DNA from: Pseudomonas vranovensis DSM 16006 | GTDB taxonomy: Bacteria > Pseudomonadota > Gammaproteobacteria > Pseudomonadales > Pseudomonadaceae | Assembly: GCF_000425805.1 (NCBI RefSeq) | Contig: NZ_KE384459.1 | Span: 98,154-162,153 of the forward strand | Direction: 5' to 3' | DNA: 64,000 bases | In this document: positions 1-10,376 of the stretch, one piece after another | Position numbering within the stretch: position 1 is the stretch's first letter | Layout: each line of letters opens with the position of its first letter | Made by a program: the position numbers and the translations under genes | Notes under the pieces: model-generated | What the model was told of the DNA's origin: nothing | The model's input: only the letters and a program-made list of their open reading frames with translations | Databases searched by the model: none

Positions 1-2
1 CC

Positions 3-37
3 GAGGCACGAGGCTGCGATCGGCTGCGCAGCAGTCG
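3..37. repeat. REP-like intergenic palindrome
   Basis: A GC-rich imperfect palindrome lies directly downstream of the porin stop codon. Its core (GGCTGCGATCGGCTGCGCAG) is found again at 12051-12084, with a run of 34 identical bases shared between the two copies. Related shorter elements occur at 8641-8738, 11389-11434, 23511-23551 and 38549-38597. Size, intergenic position and hairpin form fit Pseudomonas REP elements, which are thought to be moved by RAYT transposases; no RAYT gene is in this window. Confidence 0.7.
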
Positions 38-45
38 TCAGCTCT

Positions 46-1299
46 CTAGAACGACAATGGGTAGCTCACAATCAACCGCGTCTGGTCAAAGTCGCTGTTG
101 AAGCTGCGCCGGTTGGTGGCGTTGTTCACCCGAATGCTCAAGCGCTGAAAGGTGCCGCTCTGGATGGTGTAGCCCAGCTCGGTGTCACGCTCCCATTCCT
201 TGCCATTGCTGCCCGCAGCCGTGGTCGCGTTCTCGCCATGCCCGTAACGTACCATCGCCAGCAACCCAGGTACGCCCATGGCGGCAAAGTTGTAGTCGTA
301 CCGCACCTGCCAGGAGCGCTCGTCGGCATTGCTGAAGTTGCCGTTGAACATGTCGTTACCCAACGTCCGACCACTGCTGCCGTACACCGACATCCACTGG
401 CTGTCGCCACTGACTTTCTGCAACCCCAGGTACAGCGTGTGGCCACCGGTCGCGGCCGACAGCAACGCATACCCGGTACGGCTCTGGATGTCGCCGATAC
501 GCGCCTGGCCATCTTCCTTGTCGATGAAGTATCCCAGGTTGGCACCCAGCACCCAGTTGCCCATCGGCTGCTTGTGCAGCAGGTTGAAGTAGCTCTGTTG
601 ATAGATGTCTTCGAGCTGTGAATGCCACACACCTACCAGCGTGCGCTGCAGGTTGAATCGGTACTCGGCGCCGGCGTAGTTGAACCCGTCGGAGGTCACC
701 CCTGGCGCCGCCCAGGCCGACAGGTCCTGCATGTCCGAGGAGTTGCGCAGGCTTACTTCACGGTACTGGCCCGCCTGCAGGCTCAGGCCTTCGATTTCCC
801 GCGAATCGAGCATCCCGCCGCGAAATGTCTGCGGCAGCAGGCGACCATCGTCGTAACGCAGCAGCGGAATGTCCGGCATCAGCTCGCCCACCTTGAGCTC
901 GGTGGCGGAGATGCGCATTTTTGCCGCCAACCCGGCCCGGCCGTAGTCGTCTGCCGCGCGCCCGTCGTCATGTACCGGCAATAGTTCCGAACCGCTGACA
1001 TCACGGCTGCTGTCGAGCTTCACGCCAAACATGGCGATGCCATCGAGGCCAAACCCGACAACGCCCGGGGTGTAGCCCGAAGTGAACTTGAGAATGAAGC
1101 CCTGGGCCCATTCGTCAACCTTGCTCTTGGCCGCCCCCGGGTCACGAAAGTCGCGATTGAAGTAATAGTTGCGCAGTAACAGGTCGGTCTTGGCATCCTC
1201 GAAAAAGCCGCCGTCCTGGGCCCAGGTCGGCAGGCTCGTGGCCAGGATCAAAGTCGCGGTGGCGACCGAACGCGCCAGGGTGCAAGGAGTGTGGATCAT
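46..1299 (-). CDS. OprD-family outer-membrane porin
   Basis: A 417-residue protein with a signal peptide (hydrophobic stretch to about residue 27, cleavage likely after TWA in PTWAQDGG). The mature start with FFEDAKTDLLLRNYYFNRDF is typical of OprD porins, as is the C-terminus ending in aromatic SYPLSF needed for outer-membrane insertion. OprD-type porins are monomeric 18-strand barrels that admit amino acids or aromatic acids. The gene follows the benzoylformate cluster on the same strand but lies beyond an intrinsic terminator, so it may be read through or have its own promoter. Aromatic-acid uptake (BenF/OpdK-like) is inferred from context. A GGAG precedes the ATG. Confidence 0.9.
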   Translation of the reverse strand: MIHTPCTLARSVATATLILATSLPTWAQDGGFFEDAKTDLLLRNYYFNRDFRDPGAAKSKVDEWAQGFILKFTSGYTPGVVGFGLDGIAMFGVKLDSSRDVSGSELLPVHDDGRAADDYGRAGLAAKMRISATELKVGELMPDIPLLRYDDGRLLPQTFRGGMLDSREIEGLSLQAGQYREVSLRNSSDMQDLSAWAAPGVTSDGFNYAGAEYRFNLQRTLVGVWHSQLEDIYQQSYFNLLHKQPMGNWVLGANLGYFIDKEDGQARIGDIQSRTGYALLSAATGGHTLYLGLQKVSGDSQWMSVYGSSGRTLGNDMFNGNFSNADERSWQVRYDYNFAAMGVPGLLAMVRYGHGENATTAAGSNGKEWERDTELGYTIQSGTFQRLSIRVNNATNRRSFNSDFDQTRLIVSYPLSF

Positions 1300-1375
1300 T
1301 ATTATTGTTCTCCGCTTTTCATGGGCGCAGCCGCTCCCCGACAGGCCAGCCGGGCCCGTCCATCAGAGGCTGCGT

Positions 1376-1397
1376 AAAAGCCCGGCAAACGCCGGGC
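1376..1397 (-). terminator. Intrinsic terminator after aldehyde dehydrogenase gene
   Basis: Perfect 7-bp GC stem (GCCCGGC / GCCGGGC) with a 4-nt loop. Read on the minus strand the hairpin is followed by TTTT. It lies between the aldehyde dehydrogenase stop and the porin start, so it probably ends the mdlC operon or attenuates read-through into the porin gene. Confidence 0.7.
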
Positions 1398-1418
1398 AGT
1401 ACTCAGTGACTCAAGGCA

Positions 1419-2894
1419 TCAGAAGGGATACTGGCGCGGCGAATGCTGCACGCTGATCCAGTGATCACGGGTGAACTCGTCAATCGCCCAGTCACCGTTG
1501 AAGCGCCCCAGCCCCGAGTTTTTCTCGCCGCCGAAAGGCGCGTTGGCCTCGTCGTTCACCGGGATGTCGTTGATGTGGGTCATGCCCGCGCGTACCTGCC
1601 GGCCAAAGCGCACGGCGCGCTCCAGGTTGTTGCTGAACACCGCACTGGAGAGCCCGAATTCGCTGGCGTTAGCCAGCTCCAGGGCATGGGCTTCGTCACG
1701 CGCGCGAATCAGCCCCACCAGGGGACCGAAGATTTCATTGCGGGCCAGGTCCATGTCGAGGGTCACCTCGCCATACACATGCGGCGCCAGCAGGTTGCCG
1801 TCTACCCCGCCCTCGTACAGCGGCTCGGCCCCTTCGCGTCGCGCCAGGGCGATCTTTTCCTCCAGGCCCTGGAGCTGACGGGCATTGATCAGCGGGCCGA
1901 TCACCGTGTCTTGCAGGTTCGGATCACCGACCGCAAGGCCTTTGACCCGCGCGACAAAACGCTCGGCGAAGGCGTCGTACAGGCTGTTGTCGATAATGAT
2001 CCGGTTGACCGCCATGCAGATCTGCCCCTGATGCAGGAACTTGCCAAACACCGCTGCGTTCACCGCCTGTTCCAGGTCAGCATCGTCCAGCACAACGAAC
2101 GGGCTGTTGCCGCCCAGTTCCAGGGCCACGTGCTTGAGGTGCTCGCCGCCACTGGCGATTCGGCCGATGCCTCGCCCCACTGGGGTGGAGCCGGTAAAGG
2201 TGATCAACGACGGCAGTTCATGCTCGACGAAGGCGTCGCCAATCTCGCTGCCGGCACCGACCACCACGCTGAGCACGCCCGCCGGCAACCCGGCTTCTTC
2301 AAAGATCCGCGCCAGCAACAAGCCACCGCACACTGGGGTATCGCTGGCGGGCTTGACCACCACCGCATTGCCCAGCGCCAATGCCGGGGCAATCGAGCGC
2401 TGGGTCAGGTGCAGCGGGAAATTCCACGGGCTGATCACCCCCACCACGCCCAGCGCACTGCGGTACACCCGGCTTTCCTTGCCCGGCACATTGGATTCGA
2501 CAATGCGTCCGTGTACCCGCGCTGGAAACGACGCCGACTCCAGCGCAATGGCCCGCGCTGCGCCCCACTCCAGCTGGGCCTTGAGCCGGGTGCTGCCCGA
2601 CTCGCGGATGATCCAGTCGATGATTTCGTCGCGGCGCCGGTCGAACACCGCCACCACCTCGTACAGCACCGCCGCCCGCGCCGACGGCCCCAGTGCCGCC
2701 CACTGCGGCTGCACCCGGGCGGCCTCGCGGTAGGCGGCATCGAGGTCGTCGCGGTTGGCCTGGGGAATGTCCAGCAGCAGCGCATCATTGAACGGGTTGG
2801 TCACGCGCAGGCTTTTGCCGGCAGCGCCGGTGCGCCACTGGCCGGCAATCGGCTGCAGGTGCAGGTCGCTGTAACGAGGGCAGGTATCAGACAT
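1419..2894 (-). CDS. NAD(P)-dependent aromatic aldehyde dehydrogenase (benzaldehyde/vanillin dehydrogenase type)
   Basis: A 491-residue ALDH-superfamily enzyme. I chose the ATG at 2894 because AAGGAGCATTTC precedes it and the sequence further upstream is not ALDH-like. Visible motifs are the catalytic Cys293 in GQICMAVNR, the general base Glu259 in ALELGGNSP, the cofactor loop [12 protein letters not shown] near 234-244, and PWNFP near 156. Both catalytic residues are intact. It is the third gene of an operon with benzoylformate decarboxylase and an MFS carrier, 25 nt after the carrier. Oxidation of the benzaldehyde made by the decarboxylase to benzoate is the natural inference. Its length is closer to XylC/vanillin dehydrogenase than to the shorter MdlD of the classical mandelate pathway. 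Confidence 0.88.
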   Translation of the reverse strand: MSDTCPRYSDLHLQPIAGQWRTGAAGKSLRVTNPFNDALLLDIPQANRDDLDAAYREAARVQPQWAALGPSARAAVLYEVVAVFDRRRDEIIDWIIRESGSTRLKAQLEWGAARAIALESASFPARVHGRIVESNVPGKESRVYRSALGVVGVISPWNFPLHLTQRSIAPALALGNAVVVKPASDTPVCGGLLLARIFEEAGLPAGVLSVVVGAGSEIGDAFVEHELPSLITFTGSTPVGRGIGRIASGGEHLKHVALELGGNSPFVVLDDADLEQAVNAAVFGKFLHQGQICMAVNRIIIDNSLYDAFAERFVARVKGLAVGDPNLQDTVIGPLINARQLQGLEEKIALARREGAEPLYEGGVDGNLLAPHVYGEVTLDMDLARNEIFGPLVGLIRARDEAHALELANASEFGLSSAVFSNNLERAVRFGRQVRAGMTHINDIPVNDEANAPFGGEKNSGLGRFNGDWAIDEFTRDHWISVQHSPRQYPF

Positions 2895-2919
2895 GAAATG
2901 CTCCTTGGACAGGTAAGGG

Positions 2920-4260
2920 TCAAACAGTGGGTTTGCTGGCGACTTCAGGCTCGCAAGCCTGCTGCGGCGCACGCACGTGGATACAGACGATGGCCAGCGC
3001 GCCGATCACCCCCGGCAGGGCAAAAGCGAGAAAGTTCTGCTGGAACGGCAGCTCCAGCGACAGCAGGCTGCCGCCGAGCATCGGGCCTGCGATGGCGCCC
3101 AGGCGACCGATACCGGCAGCCCAACCGACCCCGGTGGAGCGGATATGCGCAGGGTAGGCAATCGAGGCATAGGCATGGATCACCGCCAACGTACCGATGG
3201 TGGTGGCGCCGGCGATCAACAACAGCAGGTTCAGCACCAGCGGGCCTGGTTTGAAACCCAGTGCGGCCAACGACAGGGCTGCCAGCACAAAGAACAACGC
3301 CAGGGTGCGTTGTACGCCCAGCTTGTCGGCGAGCCAGCCGCCGAACAGCGCGCCCACCGTGGCGCCGATGTTCAGGGTCACCAGGAACGCCAGGCTCGAA
3401 CCCAGCGGATACCCCCCGTGTGCCATCAGTTTGGGCAGCCAGGTATTGAGGCCGTAGCTCATCAGCATGCACATCGCGAACGCCACCCACAGCAGCACGG
3501 TCGCCAGGGCCTGGCCCTTGCTGAACAGCTGCGGCAGGCGTGCCGCACGCACCTGCGTGTCGTTGCCTGGCAGGCGCAATTCGGTGCCGGGACGAAAACC
3601 TGGATCAACCTTGACCAGCAATTGATCGAGTTCGGCGCGGCGCCCCTTGAGTTCGAGGAACGCAGCAGACTCCGGCAGGTAGCGCAGCATGAATGGCACC
3701 GCCAGCACCGGCAGCACGGCCACATAGAACACCGTCTGCCAGCCCCACTGCGGGATCACCGCAATAGCCAGCAGGGCCGACAGCACTGCGCCCACCGAGT
3801 AGAAACTCGACATCACGGTAATCATGGTGCTGCGCCGGCCTTGCGGGGCGAACTCGCTGATCAGGTTCACCGCACTGGGCACCAGCGCGCCCAGCGCCAG
3901 GCCGGTAACCAGGCGGCAGGCGCCCAGCTGGATCGGGGTGCTGGCATGGCCGGTCATGAACGCCGCGAGGCTGGCCATCAAGGTCGTCACGATTATCAGC
4001 TTGCGCCGGCCGAAGCGGTCGGCCAGTGGCGCCAGCAAGGTTCCGCCAAAGAGCATGCCGAACAGCGCACAGCTGCCCAGGGTCCCGGCCTCGATGGCCG
4101 TGAGCTGCCACTCCTGCATCAGGCGCGGCACCACCGAGCCGTAGATCACCATGTCATAGCCATCGAACAGCATGATGAAGCAGCCCCACATCAGGATCAG
4201 CAGATGGGTGCGATTGAAGGGTGCAGCGTCGATCACTTCACTGACGGAAGTCGTTTTCAT
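2920..4260 (-). CDS. MFS aromatic-acid:H+ symporter (AAHS type)
   Basis: A 446-residue, 12-TM major facilitator. The motif [15 protein letters not shown] in TM1 and DRFGRRK in the first cytoplasmic loop are typical of the aromatic acid:proton symporters (BenK, PcaK, MhpT). The inner-membrane protein probably imports benzoylformate or a related arylcarboxylate. I chose the ATG at 4260, with AGAGG about 6 nt upstream; a GTG two codons earlier is possible. It lies 41 nt after mdlC and 25 nt before the dehydrogenase gene, so the three are probably co-transcribed. Confidence 0.88.
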   Translation of the reverse strand: MKTTSVSEVIDAAPFNRTHLLILMWGCFIMLFDGYDMVIYGSVVPRLMQEWQLTAIEAGTLGSCALFGMLFGGTLLAPLADRFGRRKLIIVTTLMASLAAFMTGHASTPIQLGACRLVTGLALGALVPSAVNLISEFAPQGRRSTMITVMSSFYSVGAVLSALLAIAVIPQWGWQTVFYVAVLPVLAVPFMLRYLPESAAFLELKGRRAELDQLLVKVDPGFRPGTELRLPGNDTQVRAARLPQLFSKGQALATVLLWVAFAMCMLMSYGLNTWLPKLMAHGGYPLGSSLAFLVTLNIGATVGALFGGWLADKLGVQRTLALFFVLAALSLAALGFKPGPLVLNLLLLIAGATTIGTLAVIHAYASIAYPAHIRSTGVGWAAGIGRLGAIAGPMLGGSLLSLELPFQQNFLAFALPGVIGALAIVCIHVRAPQQACEPEVASKPTV

Positions 4261-4301
4261 AGCCACCTCTTGTTTTTATTGTTGTGCAGGAGCGGGCCCC
4301 T

Positions 4302-5909
<1,608 letters not shown>

Positions 5910-5953
5910 TTAGAATGTGGGTTACTTTTGCAGTCACCACCAGATTGATCAAA

Positions 5954-5972
5954 TTGATACTATCTCTATCAA
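5954..5972. promoter_or_regulatory. LysR-type operator between mdlC and its divergent regulator
   Basis: Interrupted inverted repeat TTGATA-N7-TATCAA in an AT-rich 126-bp gap between mdlC and the LysR gene. Another GATTGATCAAATTG motif abuts it on the left and CTATCTATAT on the right. Position and symmetry fit the recognition site of the divergent LysR regulator; binding is inferred. Confidence 0.55.
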
Positions 5973-6014
5973 AAATAGAACCTATCTATATCGTTGCGCG
6001 TGTTACGAGGCCCC

Positions 6015-6911
6015 ATGAGCCACATTGACCTGAACCTGATCCGCACCTTCGTCACCCTCTTCGAGGCCCGCAGCGTGACCCTGGCCGCCGAGCGCCTGTT
6101 CGTCACCCAGCCCTCGGTCAGCTACGGCCTGGCGCGCCTGCGCGAACTGTTTGACGACCCCCTGTTCAGCCGCACCCGCGACGGTATCCAACCGACCTTT
6201 GTCGCCGAACAGCTGTACGCTACCTTGCGCGACTCGCTGACCCGCATCGAAGGCGCAGTGCAGAGCACACGCCAGTTCGACCCTGGCAGCACCGAGCGCA
6301 GGTTTCGCATCGCCCTTTCCGACCTTGGCGAAATGGGCTTCTTGCCGTTGATCCTGGCGCGCCTCAACCGCGAGGCGCCCCACGCTGAAGTCGAAGTGCT
6401 GCCCCTGCAGGTGGACCAGGTCGGCGAGTGGCTGGCCAGCGGCAAGATCGACGCCGCCATCTGCCGCCCGCCCGTTGCCGGTACCCGCAGCCAGGTACTG
6501 ATGCGTGAGCGCTACGTGTGCCTGTTGAGCCTCGACCATCCACGCATCGACCAGGCCCTGAGCCTTGAGCAGTTCATTGCCGAGCGTCACATCACCGTGA
6601 CCCGTACCACCGGCCACGGCAGCGTCGAGGATGTGCTGAACGCCATGAGCGTGCAGCGCCGGATCAGCCTGCAGGTACCGCACTTTTCGGTGCTGCCCAA
6701 GATCATCCCCGGCACCGACCTGCTTGCGGTGCTACCGGCGCAGATCGCCCGGTTGTTCGTTCAGGAAGGCGGCTTGAAGATGCTCGAGCTGCCGTTCCAG
6801 GTGGCCGAGTTCAACGTGTCACTCAACTGGCACCCCAACAGCGACAGCTCCGCCGCACTGCAATGGTTCTGCGCAACCGTCGCCGAGGCGATCATCGACG
6901 GCCAGGCCTAG
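6015..6911 (+). CDS. LysR-family regulator of the benzoylformate cluster
   Basis: A 298-residue LysR protein. The N-terminal winged HTH is clear (SVTLAAERLFVTQPSVSYGLARLRELFDDPLF, about residues 20-52), followed by a periplasmic-binding-type effector domain. I chose the ATG at 6015, preceded by GAGG, over the longer reading that starts 21 nt upstream. The first residues, SHIDLNLIRTFVTLFEARSV, are like NahR/NodD-type members that respond to aromatic compounds. Divergent placement from mdlC across a 126-bp gap with a palindrome suggests it controls that operon. Confidence 0.9.
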   Translation: MSHIDLNLIRTFVTLFEARSVTLAAERLFVTQPSVSYGLARLRELFDDPLFSRTRDGIQPTFVAEQLYATLRDSLTRIEGAVQSTRQFDPGSTERRFRIALSDLGEMGFLPLILARLNREAPHAEVEVLPLQVDQVGEWLASGKIDAAICRPPVAGTRSQVLMRERYVCLLSLDHPRIDQALSLEQFIAERHITVTRTTGHGSVEDVLNAMSVQRRISLQVPHFSVLPKIIPGTDLLAVLPAQIARLFVQEGGLKMLELPFQVAEFNVSLNWHPNSDSSAALQWFCATVAEAIIDGQA

Positions 6912-8239
6912 GCACCGGCCATCATCGGCTGCGCCGGTGTGTGAGACGGCTTGAGCAACAGCAGGCAACCGGCAGCCAGCACAAAGACACTGGCAAACAC
7001 GCCATACAGGTGCAGCGGTTGCCAGCCGCCATCGAGCAGCACACCGGCCACGGTCGGCGACAGGATCGCGCCAATCCGGCCGATGCCGATGCCCCAGCCC
7101 ACCCCGGTGGCGCGCACCGAGGCGTCGTAGACCACCGGCGACAACGCATAGAGCCCGGCCACGCAGCCGTTGGAGAACAGCCCGATCAACACGCCAAGCC
7201 CCAGCGCTGTGCTGGCCGATGAACCACTGCCGACAAACAGCACCAGCAGCCCGGCCGTGATCAACATGAACAACGCCAGCACCCGCCCCAGCGGCCAGCG
7301 CGAGGAAAGCCCGCCGATCAGCGCCGCGCCGACGATTCCGCCGACACTGAGCAACACCCCGCCGGTAATACCTTGCTCGGCCGACAAACCTGCGGCCACC
7401 AGCAGCTTGGGTGTCCAACTCATGACGAAGTAGAAGCCGAACATCACCAGGAAGAACAACAGCCAGATCAACAAGGTGGTACGGCGCATGGTGGGGGTCA
7501 GCAACTGCCGGAACCCGGTGGCGGTATCGGCCTCATGAACCTGCGGCGCTGGCAACTGCGCCAGTGCCGGCTGCCCCAGCCGCAGCGCCAGGCGATTGAC
7601 CCGCGCCAGCGCATTGTCCGGGCGGCGTGCCAGCAAGAAGTCCAGGGATTCGGGCAGCCACAGCAGCACCAGGGGAATCACCAGCAAAGTGGCAAGGCCG
7701 CCAAACAGGAACACCGAGCGCCAGCCCCACTGCCCCAGCAGCCACACCGCCAACAGGCCGCCCAGGGTTGCACCGAGGGCATAGCCGGTGGACTGCAGGC
7801 TGACCGCCAGACTACGCCAGCGCTTGCTGGCATATTCACTGGCAATCACGTTGCTGCTGGCAAGGATGCCGCCGATCCCGAGCCCGGTGAGCCCGCGCAA
7901 CAGGGCCAGTTGCAGCGGGCTCTGGCTCAGTGCCGAGAGCAGCATGCCGACCCCCGACAGCGCCAGGCAGAACAGAATAAGCGGGCGTCGCCCCACGCGA
8001 TCGGCCCAGGGTGCGATAAACAACGAGCCGGCCGCCATGCCGAACAACCCGGCGCTGAGCAGCAGCCCGATTTGCGCCCCGCTCAGGCCCCACTCGGCAG
8101 AAACCGAGGCGGCGGTGAAGGCCATCACCAGCACATCGAAGCCGTCGATCATGTTCAGGAAAATGCAGATACCGATGGCCAGGCACTGGAAGCTGCCCAT
8201 CGGGCCATGGTCGACGCGGTGCTTGAGATCAAGGCTCAT
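6908..8239 (-). CDS. Second MFS aromatic-acid transporter
   Basis: A 443-residue MFS carrier with NMIDGFDVLVMAF in TM1, DRVGRRPLIL in loop 2-3 and GWGIGIGRIGAIL near TM11, as in BenK/PcaK/MhbT carriers. I used the ATG at 8239, which has AGGTGA at the right distance; the ORF is open further upstream without a better start. The stop codon overlaps the end of the convergent LysR gene by 4 bp. It is related to, but distinct from, the carrier at 2920-4260. Its 5' region has a PcaR-like box and two identical palindromes, so it is probably under separate control from the mdlC operon. Confidence 0.88.
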   Translation of the reverse strand: MSLDLKHRVDHGPMGSFQCLAIGICIFLNMIDGFDVLVMAFTAASVSAEWGLSGAQIGLLLSAGLFGMAAGSLFIAPWADRVGRRPLILFCLALSGVGMLLSALSQSPLQLALLRGLTGLGIGGILASSNVIASEYASKRWRSLAVSLQSTGYALGATLGGLLAVWLLGQWGWRSVFLFGGLATLLVIPLVLLWLPESLDFLLARRPDNALARVNRLALRLGQPALAQLPAPQVHEADTATGFRQLLTPTMRRTTLLIWLLFFLVMFGFYFVMSWTPKLLVAAGLSAEQGITGGVLLSVGGIVGAALIGGLSSRWPLGRVLALFMLITAGLLVLFVGSGSSASTALGLGVLIGLFSNGCVAGLYALSPVVYDASVRATGVGWGIGIGRIGAILSPTVAGVLLDGGWQPLHLYGVFASVFVLAAGCLLLLKPSHTPAQPMMAGA

Positions 8240-8428
8240 GGGCTCACCTGCAGGCCGGCAGCGACCAGCGGCGAAATCACAGATAGACGTGTGCACACAC
8301 AAAGCGAGCGGCGCGAACCCTGGCAGTTACGCACCCTTGGTAAGCCATTCATGACTGAACCCTTTTTGTAATTGTTATCGCCTACGGTCGAGAGGGCTCC
8401 CGCCGTTGCCAGGGGCTAATCAATCAGA

Positions 8429-8441
8429 TAATGGATCCATA
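8429..8441. promoter_or_regulatory. Palindromic operator candidate, copy 1
   Basis: The 13-mer TAATGGATCCATA has a perfect 10-bp palindrome core (ATGGATCCAT). An identical copy lies 189 bp away at 8618-8630, about 18 helical turns. It is upstream of the MFS gene starting at 8239. The form resembles GntR- or IclR-family operators; the regulator is unknown. Confidence 0.45.
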
Positions 8442-8567
8442 GACAACAGGGCGAATCATGAAACGCCAGTACTATTGACGGTTTAAACTGCCTCATCACA
8501 TAAGATTGATTTTATTTAAATGATATATATCAGATTCTTATATCGTGTTGTTAAAGTAAATAATTCT

Positions 8568-8582
8568 GTTCGATTATCGCCC
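8568..8582. promoter_or_regulatory. PcaR-like (IclR-family) operator
   Basis: GTTCGATTATCGCCC matches 13 of 15 positions of the PcaR box of P. putida as I remember it (GTTCGATAATCGCAC). PcaR and its relatives control uptake and degradation of aromatic acids, and an aromatic-type MFS gene is the nearest downstream gene on the minus strand. Binding is inferred from the match only. Confidence 0.5.
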
Positions 8583-8617
8583 GAGAACGCTGAGGCGTGC
8601 CTCGCTGCACGTGACGC

Positions 8618-8630
8618 TAATGGATCCATA
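8618..8630. promoter_or_regulatory. Palindromic operator candidate, copy 2
   Basis: Second exact copy of TAATGGATCCATA, on the other side of the AT-rich tract from copy 1. Two identical sites spaced by about 18 helical turns suggest looping by one dimeric or tetrameric repressor. Confidence 0.45.
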
Positions 8631-8640
8631 AGAACCGCTG

Positions 8641-8738
8641 CGACCGCTGCGCGGCCAATCGCAGGCTATCGCCAGCGGCTACAAGCCCTGTAGCCGCTGC
8701 CGAGGAAACGAGGCTGCAATCGACTGCGCAGCAGTTGC
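8641..8738. repeat. Two REP elements in inverted orientation (REPIN-like)
   Basis: A first element (8641-8681, with CGCAGGCTATCGCCAGCGGC) is followed within about 8 nt by a second in opposite orientation (about 8689-8738, with TAGCCGCTGCCGAGG). The pair could form a long hairpin next to the stop codon of the epimerase-like gene. Inverted REP pairs of this spacing are the mobile form called REPINs in Pseudomonas. Confidence 0.65.
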
Positions 8739-8740
8739 CG

Positions 8741-9763
8741 TCAACTCAGCTGGCCGCTCTCCCGCAGCCAGGCTTCGGATCGGCGCAGGCCTTCTTCCAG
8801 GCTGACCTTGGGCGCATAGCCAAGCAGGCGCCGGGCCTTGTCGATAGAAATACCCCCCGTGCGCGAGAACATGTACATGGCGTCGGGCGTGATCTCGTCG
8901 GCGCGCTTGATCAGTCGGTTGAAATTCCAGAGGCCACGGGTCAGCGCCACGGCCAACCACAGTGGCAAGCTGCGCGGCGCGCCGGAGCGCCCTGCCCAGC
9001 GCCAGTGATGGCTGAAAAACGCCTTGCAGCTCACCGATTCGCTGGCGCTGATGTGAAAGATCTGCCCGCGCGCCTGCGCCAGGCCTGCAGCAAGCATCAC
9101 CCCGTCGAGCAGATCGTCGATGTACACCGGCGTCCAGCGCCCTTCCCCCCGATTGGGCAAGATCAGCGCCCCGGCCTGGGCCATCTTCAGGGGCTCGCTG
9201 AGCCACGCACGCGAGCCGGGGCCGTAGACATCCCCTGGACGCACCACGGTGCAGTCGATTTCACCCGCAGCGTGGGCCGCCAGCACCAGGTGCTCGCTGG
9301 CCCCTTTGGCCACGCCATAGCGATAGTGATCGCCAATAACCACGTCGCAACGCTCGTCCGCTTGATCGGGGTATTCCCAACCCAGCGCGGCAATCGAGGA
9401 AAACTGCACGAAGCGCTGGGCGCCCGCGCTGATGGCGACATCCAGACAATTGCGTACGCCACGCACCGAGACCTCCCGGTACAGGCGCCAGGGCGCGGCC
9501 AGAGAAACCACCGCCGCCGTGTTGATGAACAGCTCGCAGCCGCGTGCGTGTTCTGCCCATTGCTGCGGCTGGGTCAAGTTGCCGGCGACGATGGCATTGC
9601 TGTCGTCGGCGCGCAGGTCCATGCCGCGCACCTCTGCGCCGAGCGCCTTGTAACGGCGCACCAGCGCCTGGCCGATAAAGCCGTTGGCACCGGTGATGAA
9701 CACTGAACGCGGCACCTCAGGGGTTTGGCCCTGGGCACCGACCGGCATAACAGGATGGCTCAT
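8741..9763 (-). CDS. NAD(P)-dependent epimerase/dehydratase (extended SDR, 3-beta-HSD-like)
   Basis: A 340-residue extended short-chain dehydrogenase. The Rossmann motif ITGANGFIGQALVRRY is at about residues 23-38, and the catalytic Ser and Tyr-x3-Lys are visible as SSIAALG and YRYGVAKG. I chose the ATG at 9763, preceded by GGAG about 9 nt upstream; the ORF runs further upstream but without family resemblance. Its product resembles nucleoside-diphosphate-sugar epimerases and 3-beta-hydroxysteroid dehydrogenases, so the substrate cannot be stated. It stands alone, with inverted repeats in its upstream region. Confidence 0.8.
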   Translation of the reverse strand: MSHPVMPVGAQGQTPEVPRSVFITGANGFIGQALVRRYKALGAEVRGMDLRADDSNAIVAGNLTQPQQWAEHARGCELFINTAAVVSLAAPWRLYREVSVRGVRNCLDVAISAGAQRFVQFSSIAALGWEYPDQADERCDVVIGDHYRYGVAKGASEHLVLAAHAAGEIDCTVVRPGDVYGPGSRAWLSEPLKMAQAGALILPNRGEGRWTPVYIDDLLDGVMLAAGLAQARGQIFHISASESVSCKAFFSHHWRWAGRSGAPRSLPLWLAVALTRGLWNFNRLIKRADEITPDAMYMFSRTGGISIDKARRLLGYAPKVSLEEGLRRSEAWLRESGQLS

Positions 9764-10046
9764 TGTGTGCGCTCCATCGGTTGTCAAGAAAACAGCACCT
9801 GGCTCACTGCACCGACGTTGCCCTGGCGCTAGGTGGAAAGGTGTTGGCATTGGGTGCCAGTCTTGGATAGGCCGCTTATTGGTTCTTGGCATTTACTGCC
9901 AGATTTTTATCATTTCGCGCCAGTCGCGCAGATATTCGCAACGGTTGTAGTGCGCCCACTACACACCTTTCGTGCCTCCCCGATACCGCAGAACCGTGCC
10001 TCCCTCGACCATGGTGTCCATCACGCCACAGTCGAGGAGAGCCATC
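9764..10046. other. Intergenic region with paired inverted repeats
   Basis: About 280 bp between the epimerase-like gene and a possible small ORF. The only structures I see are two related inverted repeats described separately (9844-9860 and 9886-9902). Confidence 0.5.
9844..9902. promoter_or_regulatory. Tandem TTGGCAT-N4/5-GCCAG inverted repeats
   Basis: TTGGCATTGGGTGCCAG (9844-9860) and TTGGCATTTACTGCCAG (9886-9902) share 14 of 17 positions, both arms included. Their centres are 42 bp apart, four turns of B-DNA, so two dimers would bind the same face. They lie upstream of the minus-strand epimerase-like gene. The regulator is unknown. Confidence 0.45.
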
Positions 10047-10247
10047 ATGGGCGCACGAATTCGAGTGATCTGGCACACGGTTGTGCAGGCCTGCGGCGGC
10101 ACCTGGGCCCGCAACCGCGCAGCCACGGACGGCCGCGCCGCGTTGCTTGCCGCCCAGGAAGATGAAGAAGCCAGGAGCCTGGCCTGGGTCATGCAACTGC
10201 ATGACCCGAAGAACGTCCGGCAACGCAAGGCGCAGCGCCGGGAGTGA
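10047..10247 (+). CDS. Small hypothetical protein
   Basis: A possible 66-residue basic protein starting at an ATG preceded by GAGGAGA about 6 nt upstream. The sequence begins MGARIRVIWHTVVQACGG and ends in a charged tail, NVRQRKAQRRE. I do not recognise a family and see no signal peptide or TM segment. The good ribosome site is the only strong argument; it could be a chance ORF in GC-rich DNA. Confidence 0.35.
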   Translation: MGARIRVIWHTVVQACGGTWARNRAATDGRAALLAAQEDEEARSLAWVMQLHDPKNVRQRKAQRRE

Positions 10248-10376
10248 AGCCGTGCCACGACTGCTGTGCGGGCAGCTTCGGATAAGTGGTCAGTAAATGG
10301 ACGACGCACCAGAGGTTGTACGACTAAATTTAAAGGTCCGCATTGCCAACCCGGCATTCTTGCAGCGGTGACTCCT

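Larger units (their letters stand above)
8240..8740. other. Long AT-rich intergenic control region
   Basis: About 500 bp without a credible gene. From roughly 8460 to 8575 it is much richer in A/T than its surroundings. It holds two copies of a 13-bp palindromic element (8429-8441 and 8618-8630), a PcaR-like box (8568-8582) and a pair of inverted REP elements (8641-8738). A TTGACG at about 8478, with CATAAG some 18 nt further on, could be a plus-strand promoter, but no gene follows it. Confidence 0.6.

Noticed and set aside
1443-3254. Long plus-strand ORF of 603 codons opposite the aldehyde dehydrogenase
   Set aside because: It is the antisense shadow of a clear ALDH gene with its catalytic motifs. 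The translation is rich in Arg, His and Gln as expected for a shadow in high-GC DNA.
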